Shown: positions 1 through 5,214 of the stretch, in pieces | Numbering within the stretch: the stretch's first letter is position 1 | Layout: the number at the start of each line of letters is the position of its first letter | From: an uncultured Bacilli bacterium | GTDB taxonomy: Bacteria; Bacillota_I; Bacilli_A; RF39; UBA660 | Direction of reading: 5' to 3' | Assembly: GCA_947632415.1 (NCBI GenBank) | Contig: CANRPB010000047.1 | Location: forward strand, 1-10,311 | DNA length: 10,311 nucleotides | Notes under the pieces: generated by a model | What the model saw: the letters and a program-made list of their open reading frames with translations, nothing else | Databases searched by the model: none | What the model was told of the DNA's origin: nothing | Translations under genes and position numbers: made by a program

Positions 1-18
1 TTGGTCTACGGAGGTATA

Positions 19-103
19 TGGTACCGCTGAAGGGATTTGAACCCTTATGAGTTTCCCCACTGGTTTTTGAGACCAGCATGTATGCCAATTCCATCACAGC
101 GGT
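19..103 (-). tRNA. tRNA-Leu, anticodon CAA, with encoded CCA
   Basis: The minus strand folds into a class II tRNA. The acceptor helix is seven perfect pairs (97-103 with 23-29), followed by discriminator A at 22 and encoded CCA at 19-21. The anticodon arm (60-76) has a CTGGT/ACCAG stem and a CTCAAAA loop, giving anticodon CAA, which reads UUG leucine codons. A long variable arm (TGGG-GAAA-CTCA) fits leucine. The T arm AAGGG-TTCAAAT-CCCTT is canonical. It is the last tRNA of a minus-strand group that begins at the Ile tRNA. All arms are normal, so this is probably a working tRNA, unlike its two upstream CAU neighbours. Confidence 0.93.
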
Positions 104-113
104 ATAATTTTAA

Positions 114-189
114 TGGTCGCGGAGCCGGAGAGTCGCACTCCGTTAATGAGGCTTATGAGGCCCCCTCAGACTCTGACCTGCCGCCCGCA
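114..189 (-). tRNA. Unusual tRNA, anticodon CAU, with altered D and T loops
   Basis: The anticodon arm is clear: GGGGC-CTCATAA-GCCTC at 148-164, anticodon CAU (Met, or Ile if the C is modified to lysidine). The T stem is five perfect pairs (126-130 with 138-142), and CCA is encoded at 114-116. Several parts are not canonical. The T loop is TGCGACT rather than TTCRANY. The D arm is a 4-bp TCAG/CTGA stem with only a three-base loop and no GG pair. The acceptor helix (183-189 with 118-125) needs one bulged U and a terminal U-G pair. The 5' end at 189 is therefore approximate. It may be an elbow-less but working tRNA, a decaying gene, or a tRNA mimic. The neighbouring CAU gene has the same type of deviation. 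Confidence 0.65.
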
Positions 190-261
190 ATAAATGGCGG
201 GGAAAATGTCCCCGCCCAAGGTGGGACCAGGGCCTTATATGACCAGCCCCTGTATCATCAA
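190..261 (-). other. GC-rich unassigned stretch between two CAU tRNAs
   Basis: This 72-base stretch sits inside the tRNA group and is as GC-rich as the tRNAs, unlike the surrounding genome. It contains a strong hairpin, 196-203 paired with 209-216 (eight perfect pairs, five-base loop), and a second weak CAGGG/CCCTG stem-loop. I tried to fit a cloverleaf with a 5+7+5 anticodon arm and a T arm and could not. It has no run of U after the strong hairpin on the minus strand, so it is not a convincing terminator. It may be a decayed tRNA or a processing element in the tRNA precursor. Confidence 0.4.
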
Positions 262-334
262 TGGTTGGTCTTGGTGGTTACGCTCCACCCGCATAATGCT
301 TATGAAACATTACTAGGCACTAGCCAAAAGACCA
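262..334 (-). tRNA. Unusual tRNA, anticodon CAU, with altered D and T loops
   Basis: The acceptor helix is seven perfect pairs (328-334 with 266-272), with discriminator A at 265 and CCA at 262-264. The anticodon arm AATGT-TTCATAA-GCATT (295-311) gives anticodon CAU, so Met or lysidine-modified Ile. The T stem GGTGG/CCACC is perfect, but the T loop is AGCGTAA instead of TTCRANY. The D arm is reduced to CTAG/CTAG with a three-base loop. The gene starts five bases after the CCA of the Ile tRNA, as expected for co-transcribed phage tRNAs. Preserved acceptor, anticodon and T stems argue against random decay. Loss of both the D-loop G pair and T54-Psi55 removes the normal elbow contact. Confidence 0.75.
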
Positions 335-339
335 ATATC

Positions 340-413
340 TGGTTCCTGCGGGAAGAGTTGAACTTCCGTTACTGCGTTATCAGCACAGCGCTCTACCGTT
401 GAGCTACGCAGGA
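340..413 (-). tRNA. tRNA-Ile, anticodon GAU, with encoded CCA
   Basis: This is a canonical cloverleaf on the minus strand. The acceptor is TCCTGCG/CGCAGGA (407-413 with 344-350), with discriminator A at 343 and CCA at 340-342. The D arm reads GCTC...GAGC and contains the GG pair. The anticodon arm is CTGTG-CTGATAA-CGCAG with anticodon GAU. The T arm is GGAAG-TTCAACT-CTTCC. Its 5' end is three bases past the stop codon of the upstream small ORF, so the ORF and the tRNAs are probably on one transcript and RNase P would separate them. Confidence 0.95.
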
Positions 414-416
414 ATT

Positions 417-707
417 TTATAAATCTTCTAAAAAGGCTCTAATTTTTTCAACTAATTTAATTTTAGTCATAGAACCTTTTATAAGATCATCTTTAATTTC
501 ATAAAGAAATTCAAGCATATCAAGTATCTCAGACGTCTTATCTTCAACTAAAGCTTCATAATAATCTCGATCTTCAGTTGCCGCATATAAATCATTTTGT
601 AAAACATCTATCTCATCTTGACATAAATACTTTTTAATTTCATCAATATCAAAACCAGCTTCTTTTAATGCATCTATACAGGAATATTCATTATAAATAA
701 AATACAA
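417..707 (-). CDS. Small acidic helical protein, function unknown
   Basis: This 96-residue protein is not one I recognise. It is acidic and predicted helical throughout. The second half (about residues 55-96) has hydrophobic residues spaced as in a coiled coil and ends in a short basic/hydrophobic helix. No cysteine cluster, signal peptide or membrane segment is visible. The start is TTG at 705-707, chosen because AAAGGGA lies about seven bases upstream. It is the only ORF between the structured leader RNA (742-872) and the Ile tRNA, whose 5' end is three bases past its stop. The ORF is therefore probably transcribed from the promoter at 976-1004 and may be controlled by the leader. Existence of the gene is fairly likely, and its function is unknown. 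Confidence 0.6.
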   Translation of the reverse strand: MYFIYNEYSCIDALKEAGFDIDEIKKYLCQDEIDVLQNDLYAATEDRDYYEALVEDKTSEILDMLEFLYEIKDDLIKGSMTKIKLVEKIRAFLEDL

Positions 708-741
708 TTTTATCCCTTTCTCTAAAGCTGATTTAAATTAT

Positions 742-969
742 ATATCTCCGCTCTTGGGAAACCTATCCGCCACTCAAGCGAGTAGCCGAAGGATCAAACC
801 TCGTAAGTATTATCAACACATTATTTTTACGTCTAAAAATAACATTAATGTCAACTACTTATGCAGAGATATGCTGCTCCTATTTATTAATAAATTATAA
901 TAATTTATTAATATAAGAGATCTTACTAAGAGATTCATAACCTGTCGGTTCTTCTTATCTCCTTTCGAT
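742..969 (-). ncRNA. Structured leader RNA with a three-way junction, unclassified
   Basis: From the predicted start near 969 the minus transcript can form several nested elements. First is a 5' hairpin (957-961/930-934 with an inner AACC/GGTT), then a 12-bp AT hairpin (885-896/902-913). A closed domain of 131 bases follows. Its closing helix is ten pairs, 863-872 with 742-751. Arm one is 791-794/765-768 continuing past a four-base bulge into 80-86/69-75 of the 700s (a GCTACTC/GAGTGGC hairpin with loop GCTT). Arm two is 856-861/804-809 leading to a 12-bp hairpin 834-845/818-829. Several pairs are G-U only if read on the minus strand, which fixes the orientation. It lies about 35 bases before the small ORF at 707. 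I match it to no riboswitch or known RNA family. Confidence 0.55.
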
Positions 970-975
970 ATTTAT

Positions 976-1004
976 ATTATATCATAGATTTTTTTCTTTG
1001 TCTA
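976..1004 (-). promoter_or_regulatory. Sigma-A promoter for leader RNA, small ORF and Ile-Leu tRNA group
   Basis: The -35 is TAGACA (999-1004), then a 17-base spacer, then -10 TATAAT (976-981) preceded by TGA, making an extended -10. The predicted start is near 969. It lies just downstream of the Gln tRNA and drives the leader RNA, the ORF at 417-707 and probably the Ile-to-Leu tRNAs. Confidence 0.8.
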
Positions 1005-1027
1005 TATAAATTTTTATTTGGTTTTCT

Positions 1028-1102
1028 TGGCTTAGGGCGAAAGACTTGAACTTCCACTAAGGGCACCAAAAACCCTTGTGCTACCAATTACACCAGCCCT
1101 AA
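1028..1102 (-). tRNA. tRNA-Gln, anticodon UUG, with encoded CCA
   Basis: The acceptor TTAGGGC/GCCCTAA (1096-1102 with 1032-1038) is seven perfect pairs. Discriminator G at 1031 is typical of glutamine tRNAs, and CCA is encoded at 1028-1030. The anticodon arm is AGGGT-TTTTGGT-GCCCT, giving anticodon UUG. The T arm is GGAAG-TTCAAGT-CTTTC with one G-U pair. The D loop carries the TTGG motif. It is the last gene of the Thr/UGA/Gln group and starts four bases after the CCA of the preceding tRNA-like gene. Confidence 0.93.
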
Positions 1103-1106
1103 ATAC

Positions 1107-1183
1107 TGGTCTAATTAAAAAGATTTAAACTTTCAACTCTCTAAATTCAAATTAAATACGCCACTAAACTGTACTACAGCTAG
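1107..1183 (-). tRNA. AT-rich tRNA-like gene, anticodon UGA, short variable loop
   Basis: Between the Thr and Gln tRNAs the minus strand holds a third cloverleaf-like unit with encoded CCA (1107-1109) and discriminator A. The T arm GAAAG-TTTAAAT-CTTTT and the anticodon arm TTTAA-TTTGAAT-TTAGA both form 5-bp stems around seven-base loops, giving anticodon UGA (codon UCA, serine). The D loop contains AGTGG. The acceptor (1177-1183 with 1111-1117) has one C-A mismatch and two G-U pairs, and the D stem has only three pairs. A true serine tRNA needs a long variable arm, and this one has only GAGTT. It may be a decaying tRNA, a recoded one, or a gene whose anticodon I have framed wrongly. Confidence 0.6.
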
Positions 1184-1194
1184 GGATATTTAAC

Positions 1195-1268
1195 TGGAGC
1201 TGAAACGCGGGATCGAACTACGATCAGAGGTTTACAAGACCGCTGTTTTACCATTAAACTATTTCAGC
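1195..1268 (-). tRNA. tRNA-Thr, anticodon UGU, with encoded CCA
   Basis: The acceptor GCTGAAA/TTTCAGC (1262-1268 with 1199-1205) is perfect, with discriminator T at 1198 and CCA at 1195-1197. The D arm is GTTT...AAAC with the TGG motif in the loop. The anticodon arm is GCGGT-CTTGTAA-ACCTC with one C-U mismatch, and the anticodon is UGU. The T arm is CGTAG-TTCGATC-CCGCG with a canonical loop, one A-C mismatch and one G-U. The two stem mismatches suggest relaxed but probably still functional structure. It is the first gene after the promoter at 1284-1312. Confidence 0.88.
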
Positions 1269-1283
1269 TTTTTAACGATATAT

Positions 1284-1312
1284 ATTATATATTAAAAATG
1301 ATTGCTAGTCAA
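1284..1312 (-). promoter_or_regulatory. Sigma-A promoter for the Thr-UGA-Gln tRNA group
   Basis: The -35 is TTGACT (1307-1312), the spacer is 17 bases and the -10 is TATAAT (1284-1289). The start would fall a few bases before the 5' end of the Thr tRNA at 1268. It lies directly after the stop codon of the coiled-coil gene at 1324, so the tRNAs need not depend on read-through. Confidence 0.8.
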
Positions 1313-1323
1313 TATATTTTTTA

Positions 1324-1749
1324 TTACTTTAATAGATCTTCAATTGTTCTAAAAGATTCTTCATAAGCATTTTTATTTAAAGTAATACAGTTAGATAATT
1401 TACGAATACGATCTTGATATTTTTCAATTTGTGAATTACATTTCGCTACTTGATCTTCTAATTGTGCAATATAATCATATGCACAATCTAAATCATTTTC
1501 AAGAGTACCAATGTATTGATCGTTTTTATCATTATTTTGGCAATTTTTTTCTTCATCATTATAAGTTTTTTCTAACTCTTTACAAAGATCAGTAAGAAGT
1601 TTTGTAAGACAATCTTCAATATTATCTTCTTTTACTTTATGGGAGAAATCAACTCCATCTGTATCAGTAAAATGAATTCCCGCAGAAGTCCCATCTTTAC
1701 CATTAACTAAAGAATAATTCATTGTACAGCCATATTTTTCTTTACTCAT
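1324..1749 (-). CDS. Coiled-coil protein with N-terminal beta region, function unknown
   Basis: This 141-residue protein is not one I recognise. The first ~45 residues look like a small beta-rich segment (YSLVNGKDGTSAGIHF). The rest is acidic and helical, with a likely coiled coil from about residue 80 to the end (repeated hydrophobic spacing around DYIAQLEDQVAKCNSQIEKY). Scattered cysteines do not form a metal-binding pattern. The ATG start is supported by AAGGAG five bases upstream. It begins 16 bases after the stop of the membrane protein gene and is probably its operon partner. A structural or adaptor role would be a guess. Confidence 0.75.
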   Translation of the reverse strand: MSKEKYGCTMNYSLVNGKDGTSAGIHFTDTDGVDFSHKVKEDNIEDCLTKLLTDLCKELEKTYNDEEKNCQNNDKNDQYIGTLENDLDCAYDYIAQLEDQVAKCNSQIEKYQDRIRKLSNCITLNKNAYEESFRTIEDLLK

Positions 1750-1765
1750 TCTCTCTCCTTATATC

Positions 1766-2545
1766 TTAATAATTTGTATATAAATCACGAGTTCCTTCAC
1801 CAGATCCAGAATCATAAACTTTACCTTGACCAAAAGGCGTATTAACTATACTGCCATAAGCGTCTGAATCTGAAGCAACTACAATATTACCATCGCCATC
1901 TTTAACGAAACCATCAGAATCGACATGACGTCCAGGAATATCTAAACCTCCGCCAGGCAAAACGTTTTGACTATACCAAGTATATCTCCAACCATCTTGA
2001 TATATGACACCCGCAGATTTAAAATCTGTATTATACCCACTATTATCCTCATTATTAGAATAACTATAACTATAATCTATATAGGGGTTATTCTCTACTG
2101 CTTCTTTTTGAGAAGTCTCATCTGCTATAGCTTTTGTATTAATAGCTTCTGCAGTAATTTGATCCATACTTTCTATAATATAATTTATACTGTTAATACT
2201 GTGTGCTGTCCGCAATTGTTCTGAATAATCTTGAAGTTGTACAAGTTGTTCTTTTGTGAGATAATTTCCCCACTCTTCTACAATATCACTAGCATAAGTA
2301 GCATATTCTTCTTTTAAATTTTGAATATCTTCCCACCATTTAGTAATATCCGTATAACCATCTTGTTCATACCACTCTTGGGGAATAGGATTATCTTTTA
2401 CAATATCACCCCATAACTCTTGCTCTAATTTAATTTGTTCTTTTTGTTGTTGATTGTAATCAATACTACATCTAACAATTAAAGCACAAACAATAACAAG
2501 ACATAAAGCTAATACTACTATTTTAATAACATCTTTAGTTTTCAA
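1766..2545 (-). CDS. Membrane-anchored protein with C-terminal 3D/double-psi beta-barrel domain
   Basis: This 259-residue protein has a basic N-terminus, one hydrophobic membrane segment at about residues 6-25, and a helical acidic middle (30-150). The C-terminal domain at about 177-259 contains GWRYTWYSQNVLPGGGLDIPG and ends with VYDSGSGEGTRDLY. That ending resembles the 3D domain (a double-psi beta barrel named for three aspartates, often linked to peptidoglycan-cleaving or wall-remodelling proteins). D245 and D254 fit two of the conserved aspartates, with D226 or D228 a candidate for the third. Topology is likely N-in, C-out, placing the domain outside the membrane. The start is TTG at 2543-2545, with AGGAAAGAG upstream. 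The role may be lysis or wall remodelling. The domain call is from motif memory, not a search. Confidence 0.7.
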   Translation of the reverse strand: MKTKDVIKIVVLALCLVIVCALIVRCSIDYNQQQKEQIKLEQELWGDIVKDNPIPQEWYEQDGYTDITKWWEDIQNLKEEYATYASDIVEEWGNYLTKEQLVQLQDYSEQLRTAHSINSINYIIESMDQITAEAINTKAIADETSQKEAVENNPYIDYSYSYSNNEDNSGYNTDFKSAGVIYQDGWRYTWYSQNVLPGGGLDIPGRHVDSDGFVKDGDGNIVVASDSDAYGSIVNTPFGQGKVYDSGSGEGTRDLYTNY

Positions 2546-2579
2546 AATATCTCTTTCCTAATCGCCAATAATGCCATAT

Positions 2580-2588
2580 ATTATATCA
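2580..2588 (-). promoter_or_regulatory. Possible extended -10 promoter for the 3D-domain gene
   Basis: TGATATAAT on the minus strand lies 35-44 bases upstream of the TTG start at 2545. No good -35 is visible at the expected distance, so this would depend on the TGn extension. It lies in the 60-base gap after the cysteine-rich gene at 2606. Confidence 0.45.
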
Positions 2589-2605
2589 AAAATATAATAT
2601 TAAAA

Positions 2606-3415
2606 TTATATATTTTCGCCCGCGGCTCGCACCCCTATATTTCTGTCATCCATTACAAATGCTAATTCAAGATAACGTTGACATTTATGACATTTACAAT
2701 TAATATCATATCCGCACTTGCGGCCGCATAATAACTTATATGTAATAAATTCAGATTGATTATAACTGTTACCAGGAATAGGAGTTCCTAATTCAGGAAT
2801 AATCTCTTGAAGATTTCCTCGCCAATGCTGGTTTTCAAACCATGCTCTATAATATACTCCAAAATGATCCCAATTATAAGGAGTTCCGCAATCAAATTCC
2901 ACTACATCCATATACTTTTTATACACATTGAATGCTTGTGGACTAAAAAACATTGATTTTTCAGGATTAGCTTCAATATCATTATTAGTCACATGATTTA
3001 ATACTATTCTAGTTTCTACCCATTGTTGTATCTCAGGCAATCTATAAATTAAATCTCCTCCTGGATATATGGCACACACTCCAAGAGCAAGAAGATTTTG
3101 AAATAATATTATGTCATTAACCACTTCATCTACAAAAAATGATACTTGTGCTTCATATAAATCTGTAATACATTCTCTTAATTGTGCTCTAGTTAACTTA
3201 CAATAAATATGCGGATGTATCTTGCGAAGAGTTCGTAAGATACTAACATCAACGTGATTGGTAAATGTAATAACTAATCTATGATTCTGATAAGCTTCTG
3301 CAAAATCAATTAATTTTTCAAAAGAATTGCGGGAATCATTAAAGTTAATTTGTAATTCACCTGCTATATTAGTATATTCATCATTATTTAACTTAAAAGG
3401 AACACTTAAAATCAT
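2606..3415 (-). CDS. Cysteine-tailed protein of unknown function
   Basis: This 269-residue protein is not one I recognise. The alternation of hydrophobic strands and helices in the first ~190 residues (for example LVITFTNHVDVSILRTLRKI and VSFFVDEVVNDIILFQNLL) would fit an alpha/beta barrel-like fold. The C-terminus carries a tight cysteine cluster, CGRKCGYDINCKCHKC, probably a zinc or iron-sulfur knuckle. The start is the ATG at 3413-3415, because AAAAGGAG sits just before it. Longer in-frame starts lack a ribosome site and would overlap the upstream gene. It begins 15 bases after that gene's stop and is surely co-transcribed with it. An alpha/beta-barrel peptidase (U32-like) was considered but has no catalytic motif support. 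Confidence 0.75.
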   Translation of the reverse strand: MILSVPFKLNNDEYTNIAGELQINFNDSRNSFEKLIDFAEAYQNHRLVITFTNHVDVSILRTLRKIHPHIYCKLTRAQLRECITDLYEAQVSFFVDEVVNDIILFQNLLALGVCAIYPGGDLIYRLPEIQQWVETRIVLNHVTNNDIEANPEKSMFFSPQAFNVYKKYMDVVEFDCGTPYNWDHFGVYYRAWFENQHWRGNLQEIIPELGTPIPGNSYNQSEFITYKLLCGRKCGYDINCKCHKCQRYLELAFVMDDRNIGVRAAGENI

Positions 3416-3429
3416 ATTACTCCTTTTCA

Positions 3430-4872
3430 TTAATTGTCTATTAATCCTCTTGATTTTGCAGCCCAATAATCAAGAGAATATTTTTCTGTTTCATAGAAAG
3501 AAGCCTCTCCATTCTCAGGATTAAAATATAGATCTGTTATGCAATTAGAGCATATATCTCTATAATCATTTAGACCAAAATAAACACATTCTATTTCTTC
3601 ATGTGGGTAAAAGCCATCACAACATTCACATGGATGAAAATCCGCACAATGATAGCAAAGTATCATATCAGCATCAACGTCCTCAAGAGGTTTCCCGCAA
3701 CAAACACATTTAGCTTTTCCACCCATCGTAATACGAAGATTTTTTTTATCTACGTAATTACGAGAACACCAATATTCTTCATTAATACAAGAGCTAAAAT
3801 CATTATATTGATATTCATTAATAAAAAAGCTAATTACATGTGAATCTGTTTTTGTCCTTTTATATATATTATATCGCATATCTTTAAAAAGCTCATTGCG
3901 ATATTGATATTTCCAATGAAGATTTTCCCATAAAAGTTTCTCCATAGAAGACAAAGCAAAACGGCTCACGTCTTTAAGATAATGAGGATAATTGCGGCTT
4001 ATAATAGTGATATTTTTATTAACATACATAAAGGCACGCCAACATTTACTATCGAACTTAACGCCAGCAATACTCATTGGTTTTTCATCTTTAGCATATA
4101 CAATCGCCGCACAATTACTGTTTAATAATTCAAGAACACTTGCTCTATATCCTCCGTCTAAAAAATTAAAACAACTAGTCCAATTAGAATTGTTCTGACT
4201 AGCTGTTAATATATCTAATGGATGAATACTAATAGTGATACTTCTTAAACGAGTATCACGAGTATGCAAATCAGAAATTGCATTACGAAAAAGGTCAAAA
4301 TGTCTTTCTAAATTTTGGGCAGTAATATCATATGGATGTTCAGCAGATATAATAGCTACAATTTTACCTATAACCCGCATAGGTTTAGAACCATTTTGAA
4401 CAACTATTTTATGTCCATGTAATTTAAATTTAAATTCACGATTTGCTTTTTGACTAAATATAATAGAATATTGAAATAAATTCCAGATAGAAAAAACAGT
4501 AGAATAATCTAATTCTTTACACAAATATTGAATTAATAATTCAATAAAAGTATTACTGACGCAACGACAAAATCCTACAGCTCTAGAAGAATTTTTAAAA
4601 TCATTATAATCTCCCATTAAAAAAGGAGTATAATGATAGATTCCTTGTAAATTGTTTCTAAATAAATAATCATTATTTTGAAAGGTATCTTCCTCAACAG
4701 GAATTTCAACTCTTAATTTATTACCAAGAGCTTTACATAAAGTCCTTTTTGCTTTACTCCAATCTTTTAAAAAATCATCTATAGAAATTTTCATGTCTAC
4801 TCCAGAGCAATATTCTATATATGTTTTTAAATTTTCTTTTTCTTCTTCTGAAAGCAATTCAATAGGTGACAT
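3430..4872 (-). CDS. Phage protein with C-terminal multi-cysteine zinc region
   Basis: This 480-residue protein is reminiscent, from memory, of a widespread uncharacterised Firmicutes-phage family with a core near residues 210-270 of the form HPLDILTAS...NWTSCFNF...GGYRASVLELLNS. The first 200 residues are mixed helix and strand with no recognised domain. From residue 389 to 444 there are eleven cysteines: C389, C391, C392, C406, C409, C415, C417, C418, C429, C441 and C444. That is enough for two or three zinc ribbons, arranged like CVCC, CYHC, CECC and CSNC. The zinc region suggests nucleic-acid or protein binding. The ATG start has GAGG five bases upstream. It is the middle gene of a three-gene operon. 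Function is unknown. Confidence 0.8.
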   Translation of the reverse strand: MSPIELLSEEEKENLKTYIEYCSGVDMKISIDDFLKDWSKAKRTLCKALGNKLRVEIPVEEDTFQNNDYLFRNNLQGIYHYTPFLMGDYNDFKNSSRAVGFCRCVSNTFIELLIQYLCKELDYSTVFSIWNLFQYSIIFSQKANREFKFKLHGHKIVVQNGSKPMRVIGKIVAIISAEHPYDITAQNLERHFDLFRNAISDLHTRDTRLRSITISIHPLDILTASQNNSNWTSCFNFLDGGYRASVLELLNSNCAAIVYAKDEKPMSIAGVKFDSKCWRAFMYVNKNITIISRNYPHYLKDVSRFALSSMEKLLWENLHWKYQYRNELFKDMRYNIYKRTKTDSHVISFFINEYQYNDFSSCINEEYWCSRNYVDKKNLRITMGGKAKCVCCGKPLEDVDADMILCYHCADFHPCECCDGFYPHEEIECVYFGLNDYRDICSNCITDLYFNPENGEASFYETEKYSLDYWAAKSRGLIDN

Positions 4873-4887
4873 AACAACCTCAATTAT

Positions 4888-5130
4888 TTATCTATCTATA
4901 ATATCTATCTCTTCATCAATTCTATCTTTACTATATTGCGGTAACATCCAATAATCTATACCATATTCATTTAAAAAACTATTCATTTGATCGAAGGTTA
5001 CTTTACCATTATATTCTTTTTGTAATCTCTCTATCATTGATTCAGTACGCATAGCTAAATCATTTTCAATCATTGAAAACATTCCCGCATTAGGTGGGAA
5101 TAATTTAGGCGGAAACATTTGATTAAACAT
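4888..5130 (-). CDS. Small protein of unknown function, first gene of operon
   Basis: This 80-residue protein is not recognised. It begins with a Phe/Pro/Met-rich stretch (MFNQMFPPKLFPPNAGMF), followed by helices and an acidic tail (DRIDEEIDIIDR). The start is the ATG at 5128-5130, since AAGGAG lies five bases before it. An in-frame ATG seven codons earlier would overlap that ribosome site. It is the first gene after the strong promoter at 5155-5183, and the next gene starts 15 bases beyond its stop, so it heads the operon with the two cysteine-rich proteins. Confidence 0.7.
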   Translation of the reverse strand: MFNQMFPPKLFPPNAGMFSMIENDLAMRTESMIERLQKEYNGKVTFDQMNSFLNEYGIDYWMLPQYSKDRIDEEIDIIDR

Positions 5131-5154
5131 CTTTCTCCTTCCTCTATACATAAT

Positions 5155-5183
5155 ATTATACCATAAAGAAAAGAATTAGTCAA
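5155..5183 (-). promoter_or_regulatory. Sigma-A promoter for the 5130-2606 operon
   Basis: The -35 is TTGACT (5178-5183), the spacer is 17 bases and the -10 is TATAAT (5155-5160) with TGG just before it (extended -10). The predicted start is near 5148. The -35 begins four bases after the U-run of the Ro-gene terminator, so one operon ends and the next begins within about 35 bases. Confidence 0.85.
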
Positions 5184-5186
5184 GAT

Positions 5187-5214
5187 ATAAAAAAAGCACG
5201 ATAATTCGTGCTTT
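5187..5214 (-). terminator. Rho-independent terminator of the Ro gene
   Basis: On the minus strand the nine-base stem AAAGCACGA/TCGTGCTTT (5206-5214 with 5193-5201) encloses a four-base ATTA loop. A run of seven U (5195-5189) includes the last three bases of the stem. The hairpin begins inside the TAA stop codon of the Ro gene. Confidence 0.9.

Noticed and set aside
190..340. A large ornate phage RNA of the GOLLD or ROOL type near the tRNAs
   Set aside because: Those RNAs are several hundred bases long. Most of this interval is accounted for by a CAU tRNA with complete acceptor, anticodon and T stems.
37..402. A 121-codon plus-strand reading frame across the tRNA group
   Set aside because: It runs antisense through four tRNA or tRNA-like genes, has no ribosome site, and is open because tRNA sequence is GC-rich.
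721..727. A short match to the copy-1/copy-2 motif (GTGATG on the minus strand at 6722-6727 region, near the Ro start) as a third Y-like RNA
   Set aside because: Only six bases match and neither the inner nor the outer helix can be formed around it. The coordinates meant are 6722-6727.
745..803. GCCGAAGGATC on the plus strand recalls the core of a glycine riboswitch
   Set aside because: The rest of the aptamer consensus is missing, no plus-strand gene follows, and the G-U pairs of the fold support the minus strand.
860..969. A 26-codon ORF starting within the leader RNA (ATG near 937 on the minus strand)
   Set aside because: AAAGGAG is about 18 bases upstream, too far for normal initiation, and the sequence is better explained by hairpins.
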